Assembly (NCBI GenBank): GCA_002422505.1
Contig: DIVX01000114.1
Span: forward strand, 1 to 21,478
Origin: Desulfovibrio sp. UBA6121
GTDB lineage: Bacteria; Desulfobacterota; Desulfovibrionia; Desulfovibrionales; Desulfovibrionaceae
DNA: 21,478 nt
Direction of reading: 5' to 3'
Each line of letters opens with the position of its first letter. Position 1 is the first letter of the stretch. Position numbers and translations under genes: made by a program. The notes under the pieces are model-generated. The model saw only the letters and a program-made list of their open reading frames with translations, was not told where the DNA came from and did no database searches. Below are positions 7,506-14,255 of this stretch, piece after piece.

Positions 7506-7658
7506 ATGAGCTCCAAAAAAAGCGGTCGCACGCTCTTCACCCTGGTCATTGGCAAGGGCGAGGCGCGCCCGCGCAAGAGCATGGCCCCGGCGGCCAGACC
7601 CCACGCGGACCAGCGGCGCAAGCCGCCCCGCCGCCGCCCGGATTATCTCGCCGAATAG
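7506..7658 (+). CDS. Small basic hypothetical protein (50 aa)
   Basis: I do not recognise this ORF. It starts at ATG 7506, with AGGTAAAG three bases before it, and ends at TAG 7658. The product is very basic: about 14 Lys/Arg against four acidic residues, with an RRKPPRRRP stretch near the C-terminus and no membrane segment. It lies between the origin candidate and the HcyBio gene on the same strand, 63 nt before it. It could be a nucleic-acid-binding small protein, a leader ORF or a chance reading frame. Conservation in related genomes would decide. Confidence 0.4.
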   Translation: MSSKKSGRTLFTLVIGKGEARPRKSMAPAARPHADQRRKPPRRRPDYLAE

Positions 7659-7721
7659 AACCCCTCGCCCCTAGCGGCGAAGAGCGCCCGCCACTCCCGG
7701 CAGGGCGGCAGCGGAGGAAAT

Positions 7722-8894
7722 ATGGCCGGCAAAGCCAAGACCGAAAAGACCATTGCCGAGATCAACGAGCGCATCAAAAAAGGCAAGGCCGTCGTCCTCA
7801 CTGCCGAGGAAATGGTCGAAACCGTGAAGCGCCTGGGCAAGACCAAGGCCGCGAAGGAAGTCGACGTGGTCACCACGGGCACTTTCTCGCCCATGTGTTC
7901 TTCCGGCCTGCTGTTCAACTTCGGGCAGGAACCGCCGCTCATGCGCGCCTCCCAGGTGTGGCTGAACAACGTGCCCTGCTACGGCGGCCTGGCCGCAGTG
8001 GATGCCTACCTGGGCGCCACGGAGCCTAGCGCCGACGATCCGCTGAACAAGGTCTACCCCGGCCGCTTCGCCTACGGCGGCGGGCACGTCATAGAGGACC
8101 TGCTGCGCGGCAAGCCCGTGCGCCTGCGGGCCAAGAGCTATGTTACCGACTGCTACCCCCGCAAGGAGCTGGAGAAGGACGTCACCCTGGCGAGCCTGGC
8201 CTATGCCCAGCTTCTGAACCCGCGCAACTGTTATCAGAATTATAACTGCGCCGTGAACATGAGCGGTCGCACCATCTATACTTATATGGGCCCGCTCAAG
8301 CCCGGTTGCCGCAACGCCAACTACGCCACCAGCGGGCAGCTCTCGCCCCTGTTCAACGATCCCTACCTGCGCACCATCGGCCTGGGCACGCGGATCTTCC
8401 TGGGCGGCGGCGTGGGCTATGTCATTGGCGCAGGCACGCAGCACAACCCCAAGCCGGCGCGCAACGAACGCGGCCTGCCGCTTTCCGCTGCGGGCACCCT
8501 CATGCTCAAGGGCGACCTGAAGCACATGGACCCGCGCTACGTGCGCGGCCTTTCCCTGGTGGGCTACGGCTGCTCCCTGAACATGGGCGTGGGCATTCCC
8601 ATTCCCATCCTGGACGAGGACATGGCCTGGTTCACCGGCGTCTCCGATGCGGACATCCAGATGCCCATCAAGGACTATGGTTTCGACTATCCCACCGGGG
8701 TCAACAGGGTCATTGCCCACGCCACCTTCGAGGAGCTCAAGAGCGGCAGCATCATCGTCAACGAGCGCGCGGCGCAAACCGTGCCCGTGACCAGCTACAC
8801 CATGTCGCTGGAGATAGCCGAGGAGCTCAAGAAGTGGATTGTCGAGGGCAAGTTTTTCCTCACCGAACCACAGGACAAGATTCCATCCATGTGA
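7722..8894 (+). CDS. Homocysteine biosynthesis protein (HcyBio, DUF39 family)
   Basis: The 390-residue protein matches the DUF39/HcyBio family. In methanogens (MA1821 with its NIL/ferredoxin partner MA1822) this family is required to make homocysteine from aspartate semialdehyde and sulfide. Related genes occur in sulfate-reducing bacteria. Conserved-looking features are TTGTFSPMCSSG (Cys59), NVPCYGG (Cys86), DCYPRKEL (Cys144), a Gly-rich GTRIFLGGGVGYVIGAGTQ segment and the GIPIPILDEDMAW region. Cysteines near 59 and 144 are candidates for the essential sulfur-handling residues, by analogy only. A GGAGG four bases before ATG 7722 gives a firm start. The gene ends eight bases before a strong terminator and appears to be transcribed alone or with the small upstream ORF. 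No NIL/ferredoxin partner is in the window. Confidence 0.9.
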   Translation: MAGKAKTEKTIAEINERIKKGKAVVLTAEEMVETVKRLGKTKAAKEVDVVTTGTFSPMCSSGLLFNFGQEPPLMRASQVWLNNVPCYGGLAAVDAYLGATEPSADDPLNKVYPGRFAYGGGHVIEDLLRGKPVRLRAKSYVTDCYPRKELEKDVTLASLAYAQLLNPRNCYQNYNCAVNMSGRTIYTYMGPLKPGCRNANYATSGQLSPLFNDPYLRTIGLGTRIFLGGGVGYVIGAGTQHNPKPARNERGLPLSAAGTLMLKGDLKHMDPRYVRGLSLVGYGCSLNMGVGIPIPILDEDMAWFTGVSDADIQMPIKDYGFDYPTGVNRVIAHATFEELKSGSIIVNERAAQTVPVTSYTMSLEIAEELKKWIVEGKFFLTEPQDKIPSM

Positions 8895-8901
8895 TGGCAG
8901 G

Positions 8902-8927
8902 GGGAGGCCGCAAGCCTCCCTTTTTTT
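8902..8927 (+). terminator. Rho-independent terminator after the HcyBio gene
   Basis: GGGAGGC (8902-8908), loop CGCAA, GCCTCCC (8914-8920) and T7 (8921-8927) begin eight bases after the stop codon. It separates the HcyBio unit from the amidohydrolase-pyr genes. Confidence 0.9.
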
Positions 8928-9013
8928 GAGCGCAGGCCACAGGACAGAACACAAGCGCCGCAAGGACCCCGCCAGGCGGGGAGCGGCGCGGAACCTCAAG
9001 CGCAGGCTGGACC

Positions 9014-10183
9014 ATGCCCGAACTGCTCCGCGCGGCCTTTGCCGCACCCATGACCCCGGACCAGCCCCCGCTGCTCCAGGACGCCGCCGTTGTCATCGAG
9101 GACGGCGAGATCCTGGCCGTGGGGTCCTACGGGCGCCTGCGCGCCCTGCACAGCGGCCCCGTGCGCGACCTGGGCGACGTCACCCTGGCCCCGGCCACCT
9201 TCAACAGCCACGTGCACCTGGAAATGACGCACCTGCTGGGCCGCACCGTGGCCGGGCAAGGCTTTGTGCCCTGGGTCACCAGCCTGGTGGCCCAGCCCCT
9301 GTACGAGCTGGACCCGGCCTCCATTCGCGGCGCGCTGCTGCGCATGGAGCAGCGCGGCGTGGCCTTCCTGGCCGACATCAGCACCCGCAACGCCGCAGCG
9401 GTGGGCGGCATCCTGGCCTCCTCCGGTCTGGGCTTCGCGTCCTTTGCAGAGGTCATCGGCGTGGAGACCCCGGCCGACCCGGACGCGCTGCTGCCCCGCG
9501 TGGGCGAGGTGGAAGGCAGCGGCCGGGGCGTGATGAGCGTTGCCGGGCATGCGCTGTACAGCACCAGCGGCGAGCGCCTGCGCGCCGCCAAGGATGTGTG
9601 CCGCAGGCGCGGCCTGCCTTTCTCCCTGCACCTGGCGGAGCACGCGGACGAGGACGAGATCCTGCTCACGGGCAGAAATGCCTTCCTGGACCTGCTCAAG
9701 GCCCGTGGCTACATCACCGGCTACACGGCCCCCAAGCAACGCCCCGTGCCCCTGGCGCACCAGCTGGGCCTGCTGGATGAGGACACCCTGCTCGTGCACT
9801 GCGTCACCGTCAGCGACGAGGACATCAGGTGCATCGCCGCCAGCAAGGCCAGCGTGTGCCTGTGCCCGCGCAGCAACGAATACATCGGCGTGGGCCAGGC
9901 CCCGGCGCTCAAGCTGCTCAAGGCCGGGGTCAACGTGTGCCTGGGAACCGACGGCCTGTGCTCCAACACCGACCTGGACCCCTACGGCGAGGTGGCCTGG
10001 CTGCTGGCCCACAATTCGGAGCTGGACCTTGTGCAGGCCCTGGCGCTCATCACCACAAACCCGGCGCGCTGCTTTTCTCGCGGCGTGCCCTTGGCCGGGC
10101 GGCTTGGCTGCCTGGCCCCGGGACGGCTGGCGCGGTTTTCCGTTGTGCCGCAAGCCGTTCTGGATGTCTGTCCGCACAGGTAA
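9014..10183 (+). CDS. Amidohydrolase (COG0402), possible aminofutalosine deaminase
   Basis: This 389-residue protein belongs to the metal-dependent amidohydrolase superfamily, most like the adenosine/SAH/MTA deaminase-type branch. Visible metal and catalytic positions are HVH (66-68), HLAEH with His206 and Glu209, LVHC with His262 and GTDGLCSN with Asp313. That set fits a mononuclear-metal deaminase. Aminofutalosine deaminase (MqnX) of the futalosine menaquinone pathway is a reasonable candidate in this lineage. Other deaminases such as guanine- or S-adenosylhomocysteine-type enzymes cannot be excluded. The ribosome site before ATG 9014 is weak. The gene lies 100 nt before pyrB on the same strand without a terminator between them. 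Its stop codon lies in the first copy of a 19-bp tandem repeat. Confidence 0.85.
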   Translation: MPELLRAAFAAPMTPDQPPLLQDAAVVIEDGEILAVGSYGRLRALHSGPVRDLGDVTLAPATFNSHVHLEMTHLLGRTVAGQGFVPWVTSLVAQPLYELDPASIRGALLRMEQRGVAFLADISTRNAAAVGGILASSGLGFASFAEVIGVETPADPDALLPRVGEVEGSGRGVMSVAGHALYSTSGERLRAAKDVCRRRGLPFSLHLAEHADEDEILLTGRNAFLDLLKARGYITGYTAPKQRPVPLAHQLGLLDEDTLLVHCVTVSDEDIRCIAASKASVCLCPRSNEYIGVGQAPALKLLKAGVNVCLGTDGLCSNTDLDPYGEVAWLLAHNSELDLVQALALITTNPARCFSRGVPLAGRLGCLAPGRLARFSVVPQAVLDVCPHR

Positions 10184-10206
10184 CGACTGTCCGCACAGGT
10201 AACGAC
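10169..10206. repeat. Perfect 19-bp tandem duplication at the amidohydrolase 3' end
   Basis: TGTCCGCACAGGTAACGAC occurs twice in tandem (10169-10187 and 10188-10206) with no mismatch. The first copy encodes the last codons and the TAA stop of the amidohydrolase, and the second is non-coding leader of pyrB. It could be a recent slippage duplication or a paired protein- or RNA-binding site. Confidence 0.9.
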
Positions 10207-10249
10207 CCGCCCCCGCCCCCACCTCCCAGGAGGGCGCGCGGAGGAGAAG

Positions 10250-10266
10250 CCCGGCGTAAGGCCGGG
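10250..10266 (+). promoter_or_regulatory. Hairpin abutting the pyrB ribosome-binding site
   Basis: CCCGGC (10250-10255), loop GTAAG, GCCGGG (10261-10266) ends exactly where the Shine-Dalgarno-like purine run GAGGAAGGA begins. An adjacent CCTCC/GGAGG pair lies at about 10222-10233. RNA folding here could tune pyrB translation. No T-run follows, so it is not a terminator. Confidence 0.4.
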
Positions 10267-10283
10267 GGAGGAAGGAAGCCGAC

Positions 10284-11240
10284 ATGCAGTGGAAACACAA
10301 AGACCTGCTGGACATCTCGCAGCTTACGGCGGACGAGGTGCGCCACATTCTGGCCACAGCCGCGTATTTTCGTGAGATCAACAGCCGACCCGTGAAAAAG
10401 GTGCCCACCCTCAAGGGCCGCAGCGTGGTGCTCTTCTTCGCCGAGCCCAGCACCCGCACCAAGACCAGCTTCGACATGGCGGGCAAGCGCCTGAGCGCAG
10501 ACACCTTCGCCCTGGCCAAGAGCAGCTCCAGCCTGGTGAAGGGCGAAACCCTCAAAGACACGGCGCTGACGCTCCAGGCCATGAACCCGGACGGCATCGT
10601 CATCCGCCACGGCTCCAGCGGCGCGGCGCAGTTCCTGGCCGAGCGCCTGGAATGCAGCGTCATCAACGCGGGCGACGGACGCCACGCCCACCCCACCCAG
10701 GCCCTGCTGGACGCCCTGACCTTTTCCCGCCGCTGGAAGGGCGACTTCGCGGGCAAGACCGTGCTTATTCTGGGCGACATAGCCCACAGCCGCGTGGCGC
10801 GCTCCAACGTGCTGCTGCTTACCCTGCTGGGCGCGCGTGTGCGCCTGTGCGCCCCGCGCACCCTGCTGCCCCCCCGGCTGGATGCCTGGCCCGTGGAGGT
10901 TTTCTGCGATCTCGCCAAGGCCTGCCAGGGCGTGGACGCGGTGATGTGCCTGCGCCTGCAGCTGGAGCGCCAGCAAGCGGGCCTGCTGCCCGATTTGCGC
11001 GAATACGCGCGCACCTTCGGCCTGTGCGAAACGCACCTGCACGAGGCAGCGCCCGGCTGCTGCATCCTGCACCCCGGGCCCATCAACCGGGGCGTGGAAA
11101 TCGGCTCCGCCCTGGCGGACAGCGCCGAGAGCCTGATTCTGGAGCAGGTGGAGAACGGCGTGGCCGTGCGCATGGCCCTGCTCTTTTTGTACCTTACCCG
11201 CAAATCGCCGGACGCCACAGAGTCCGGCATCCCCGCCTAG
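10284..11240 (+). CDS. pyrB: Aspartate carbamoyltransferase catalytic subunit
   Basis: The enzyme joins carbamoyl phosphate and aspartate to form N-carbamoyl-aspartate, the second step of pyrimidine synthesis. The 318-residue protein has the carbamoyl-phosphate motif EPSTRTKTSF (54-63), the loop Ser80/Lys86 region, IRHGSSG (107-113), GDGRHAHPTQALLD (130-143), GDIAHSRVARSN and the late HPGPINRGVEI. The last motif resembles B. subtilis-type ATCases that lack a regulatory PyrI chain, and no pyrI is seen here. The start is supported by GGAGGAAGGA before ATG 10284. The stop codon lies inside the Shine-Dalgarno of pyrC (TAGGAGGT), so the two are translationally linked. Confidence 0.97.
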   Translation: MQWKHKDLLDISQLTADEVRHILATAAYFREINSRPVKKVPTLKGRSVVLFFAEPSTRTKTSFDMAGKRLSADTFALAKSSSSLVKGETLKDTALTLQAMNPDGIVIRHGSSGAAQFLAERLECSVINAGDGRHAHPTQALLDALTFSRRWKGDFAGKTVLILGDIAHSRVARSNVLLLTLLGARVRLCAPRTLLPPRLDAWPVEVFCDLAKACQGVDAVMCLRLQLERQQAGLLPDLREYARTFGLCETHLHEAAPGCCILHPGPINRGVEIGSALADSAESLILEQVENGVAVRMALLFLYLTRKSPDATESGIPA

Positions 11241-11252
11241 GAGGTCCTTCCC

Positions 11253-12677
11253 ATGACGTTGCCAACCCAACAGCTTGAGGCGGGAAAGATGCCGAAGATA
11301 GACCTGGCCGTGCGCGGCGCTTTGTGGTTTGGCCCCATCAAGGGCTCTGGCAAGCCTTCCGAAAAGGGCGCCGCCGCCGCAAAATCGGCCCTCAAGGGCG
11401 GGCTTTCCGCGCGCGGGCAGCAGCTCAAGGGCCAGCTGGTGGATGTTTTTGTGGCCAAGGGCAAGATCATGGCCCTCGCCCCGGCGGGCAGCCTGGACCT
11501 GCGCGCGGCCAAGGAGATCGACGCCTCCGGCCTAGTGCTTCTGCCCAGCCTCACCGACGTGCACGTGCACCTGCGCGAGCCCGGCCAGGAATATAAGGAA
11601 GACATCGCCTCCGGCCTGGGGGCCGCAGCCCATGGCGGTTTCGCCAACCTCATGTGCATGGCCAACACCCGGCCCGTGAACGATACGGCCAGCGTGACCG
11701 AATTCATGCTGGAGCAGGCCCGCAAGGGCTGGCCCCACGGCCCGCGCCTGTTCCCCATCGGCGCGCTCACCAAGGGCTTGAAGGGCCAGGAGCTGGCTCC
11801 CATGGCCGAGCTGGCCGCTGCGGGCTGCAAGGCCATGTCCAACGACGGCCGCCCGGTGGAAAACAGCGAGCTTTTCCGCCGCGCCATGGAATACGCCAGC
11901 GACCTGGGCATGATCGTCATTGACCATTGCGAAGACCCGTACCTGGCCCCGGCTGCGGGCATGAACGAGGGCGAGGTGTCCAGCCGCCTGGGCCTGCCCG
12001 CCCAGCCGGACGTGGCCGAGGCCATCCAGGTGGCGCGCGACGTGCTCCTGGCCGAGTATCTGAACGTGCCCGTCCACCTGGCGCACATTTCCTGCGAAAA
12101 GAGCGTGGCGCTCATCCGCTTTGCCAAGGCGCGCGGCGTGGACGTTACCGCAGAGACCTGCCCCCATTACCTGACGCTTACCGAAGACGAGGCCGCAGGC
12201 TACAGCGCCGCCGCCAAGGTCAGCCCGCCCCTGCGCACCAGGGCCGATGTGGACGCGCTCATCGACGCCCTGGCCGAAGGCGTGGTGGACATGCTGGCCA
12301 CCGACCACGCGCCCCATGCGGCCCACGAGAAGGAAGTGGAGTTTGACGCGGCGCCCTGCGGCATCTCCGGCCTGGATACGGCCCTGAGCGCCACCTGGGA
12401 GCTTGTGCGCGCGGGCAGGCTGCCCTTTGACGCCTTTGTGCGCGCCTGGACCACCGCCCCTTGCGGGCGCTTCGCCCTGCCGGTGAACACCTTCGCCCCC
12501 GGCGACCCGGCGGACTTTGTGCTCTTCGACCAGGACGCCGCCTGGACCGTGAGCGCGCAGACCATGCACAGCAAGAGCAAGAACACCCCGCTTTTGGGGC
12601 GCTCCCTGCGGGGACGGGTCGCGGCCCATTTCCTTGCGGGGAAAATGGTGATAGGGGGTCTCGTGTCGGGCGTTTAG
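11253..12677 (+). CDS. pyrC: Dihydroorotase, class I, with N-terminal insertion
   Basis: Dihydroorotase cyclises N-carbamoyl-aspartate to dihydroorotate, the third pyrimidine step. The 474-residue protein carries DVHVHLREPG with the HxH metal pair (His104, His106), MANTRPVND, SNDGRPVEN, DHCED, VPVHLAHIS, AETCPHYLTLT, ATDHAPH and GISGLDTA. This is the class I set. AGGAGGT seven bases before ATG 11253 gives a firm start. It is longer than the usual 420-430 residues, mainly because a Gly/Ala/Lys-rich stretch at about residues 29-58 separates the first two strands of the small beta-domain. In Aquifex, class I dihydroorotase and ATCase form a complex. The coupled pyrB-pyrC pair makes a similar association possible here, which is inference. 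Confidence 0.96.
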   Translation: MTLPTQQLEAGKMPKIDLAVRGALWFGPIKGSGKPSEKGAAAAKSALKGGLSARGQQLKGQLVDVFVAKGKIMALAPAGSLDLRAAKEIDASGLVLLPSLTDVHVHLREPGQEYKEDIASGLGAAAHGGFANLMCMANTRPVNDTASVTEFMLEQARKGWPHGPRLFPIGALTKGLKGQELAPMAELAAAGCKAMSNDGRPVENSELFRRAMEYASDLGMIVIDHCEDPYLAPAAGMNEGEVSSRLGLPAQPDVAEAIQVARDVLLAEYLNVPVHLAHISCEKSVALIRFAKARGVDVTAETCPHYLTLTEDEAAGYSAAAKVSPPLRTRADVDALIDALAEGVVDMLATDHAPHAAHEKEVEFDAAPCGISGLDTALSATWELVRAGRLPFDAFVRAWTTAPCGRFALPVNTFAPGDPADFVLFDQDAAWTVSAQTMHSKSKNTPLLGRSLRGRVAAHFLAGKMVIGGLVSGV

Positions 12678-12727
12678 CCCGCGCGAAGCACCACGAACCC
12701 CAGCCGATCCCGCAGCCTTGCGCGGGC
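12677..12727. repeat. Widely spaced inverted repeat in the pyrC-HD gene gap
   Basis: GCCCGCGC (12677-12684) pairs perfectly with GCGCGGGC (12720-12727) across a 35-nt loop in the 96-nt gap after pyrC. There is no T-run, so read-through into the HD gene is likely. It may be an mRNA processing or stability structure, or chance in GC-rich DNA. Confidence 0.35.
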
Positions 12728-12773
12728 AGGCATGCGCGTACAAGCGCTCCCAAGCGCCCAAAGTGGAGGATCA

Positions 12774-14108
12774 ATGAGCCAGCCTTTCAAAGACGCCGTC
12801 GGACTGTGCAAGACCATCATGCGCAACGGCTACGACGCCTACGTCATCAACGCGCGGCTGCAGAAGTCCGCCCTTGCCGATGCCAACGCCGAGCTGGCCA
12901 TGGACATCAGCACGGAGCTTGATTTCGACGGCCTCAAGCGCCAGTTCCCGACCATAGAAACCAGCAACGAGGAAGGCGTCACCGGGCTTTTGCGCCAGGG
13001 CGGCACCACCTTCTATTTCCATCCCGCTTCCGTGGAGGATGGCGGCCACCCCGAAGAGTGCGTGGCCCGGCTGACCCCGCGCCTGCTCAAAATTCTGCAG
13101 GAGCGCGGCGAGATTCCGCTTTCCGCCGCCTGCCCCTACCTGCCCACCGCGCACGAGCAGGACCACGGCCTGTCCTTCGACAACGGCCAGATCTCCATCA
13201 AGGGCTTCCCCGACCAGGCCTTGAAGCAGGACTACCTGCTGGCCGTGCGCGCCCTGCGCTTCGCCGCCAACTACCATCTGCCCATCGAGCCCAACTCCTG
13301 GATGGCCATCATCCGGGGCGCGCGCCGCGTGCTGGACTACTGCCCGGCCTCGGACATCATGGACGAGTGGCGCAAGGTGGAGGCCGAGAACCTGCACGCC
13401 TTTGTGCAGCTGTTGTTCGAATCGCAGATTCTGCACGGCTTTATCCCCGAAATCGCCGCCCTGGCCCGCGTGAAGCAGATCAAGACCCCGGAGGCCGGGG
13501 AAGAGACCGTCTTCGCCCACACCATCGACGTGATGCGCCACTACCCGGAGGTGCTGCCCTACGACTGGTACGGCACGCTCGCCTGCATGTTCCACGACGT
13601 GGGCAAGCTGTACACAGTGGAGTACTCCGATGGGCAGTGGAGCTTTTTGCAGCACCACCGCGTTGGCGCCAAGGTGACACGCAAGATCCTGAACCGCCTG
13701 CACTTCCCGCCGGAGGATATCGACCTTATCTGCACCCTGGTGCGCGACCACATGCGCCCGCACTTCATGCTCACCGACAAGGGCATCCGCAGGCTCATGG
13801 CCATTGACGAATACCCGCGCATCCTGGAGATGGTCCGGGCGGACATCAAGGCCCGCGGCGGCTCCTACCGCGAGTTCAACCACAATTTGAAGATGCTGGA
13901 GCGCGGCGACACGCCCGAGGAGGCCCTGGAGCCGTTCCTCAATGGCCGCGACATCATGCAGTCCACCGGACTGAACCCCGGCCCCACGGTGGGCATCATC
14001 CGCGACGCCCTGCTCAAGGCGCAGATCGCGGGCGACGTGACCAGCATCGACGAGGCCAAGGCCTTTGTGGTGCGCTATGCCAGGGAAGAAGGCATGAGCG
14101 GCAGCTAG
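12774..14108 (+). CDS. HD-domain protein resembling a tRNA nucleotidyltransferase with a degenerate head
   Basis: This 444-residue protein aligns by eye with class II CCA-adding enzymes/poly(A) polymerases over its neck and C-terminal regions. QDYLLAVRALRFAANYHLPIE (152-172) matches the RxxRFAA neck motif, and the end (GRDIMQ, LNPGPTVGIIRDALLKAQ) matches the tail. An HD phosphohydrolase domain lies between, with His249 (FAHT), FHDVGK (His274, Asp275), LQHH (about 294) and VRDHM (Asp325). The nucleotidyltransferase head (about 15-85) keeps the general shape but lacks the GGxVRD motif, a clear DxD pair and the RRDFT motif, so it is probably not a nucleotidyltransferase. It may be a phosphatase, a 2',3'-cyclic phosphodiesterase or an RNA-binding protein. 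ATG 12774 has GGAGG four bases upstream. It is the last gene before a strong terminator. Confidence 0.85.
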   Translation: MSQPFKDAVGLCKTIMRNGYDAYVINARLQKSALADANAELAMDISTELDFDGLKRQFPTIETSNEEGVTGLLRQGGTTFYFHPASVEDGGHPEECVARLTPRLLKILQERGEIPLSAACPYLPTAHEQDHGLSFDNGQISIKGFPDQALKQDYLLAVRALRFAANYHLPIEPNSWMAIIRGARRVLDYCPASDIMDEWRKVEAENLHAFVQLLFESQILHGFIPEIAALARVKQIKTPEAGEETVFAHTIDVMRHYPEVLPYDWYGTLACMFHDVGKLYTVEYSDGQWSFLQHHRVGAKVTRKILNRLHFPPEDIDLICTLVRDHMRPHFMLTDKGIRRLMAIDEYPRILEMVRADIKARGGSYREFNHNLKMLERGDTPEEALEPFLNGRDIMQSTGLNPGPTVGIIRDALLKAQIAGDVTSIDEAKAFVVRYAREEGMSGS

Positions 14109-14136
14109 CCGCGCTTTTGACGTAAGGCACGCTTCA

Positions 14137-14171
14137 GGCGGCTGCGGGGGGTCCCGTGGCCGCCTTTTTTT
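14137..14171 (+). terminator. Rho-independent terminator closing the pyr operon
   Basis: GGCGGC (14137-14142) pairs with GCCGCC (14159-14164), with an inner CGGG/CCCG pairing, and is followed by T7 (14165-14171). It lies 28 nt after the HD gene stop and before the convergent glycosyltransferase. Confidence 0.9.
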
Positions 14172-14255
14172 GTACCTATTGGTGTCTGTTGTGGTTGCGC
14201 TTGTGGTTGGCGCTTGGGCCGCTCCGCATTGGTTCGCCCTGCGCGCTTTTATGCG

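Noticed and set aside
8968..8983. CCCCGCC/GGCGGGG hairpin upstream of the amidohydrolase
   Set aside because: Loop is only one to three bases, no T-run follows, and such short GC palindromes are expected by chance in this DNA.
8996..11230. 744-codon minus-strand open frame opposite the amidohydrolase and pyrB
   Set aside because: It lies antisense to two clearly recognisable enzymes and its Arg/Ser/Ala/Gly-rich product shows no domain. It is a GC-driven artefact.
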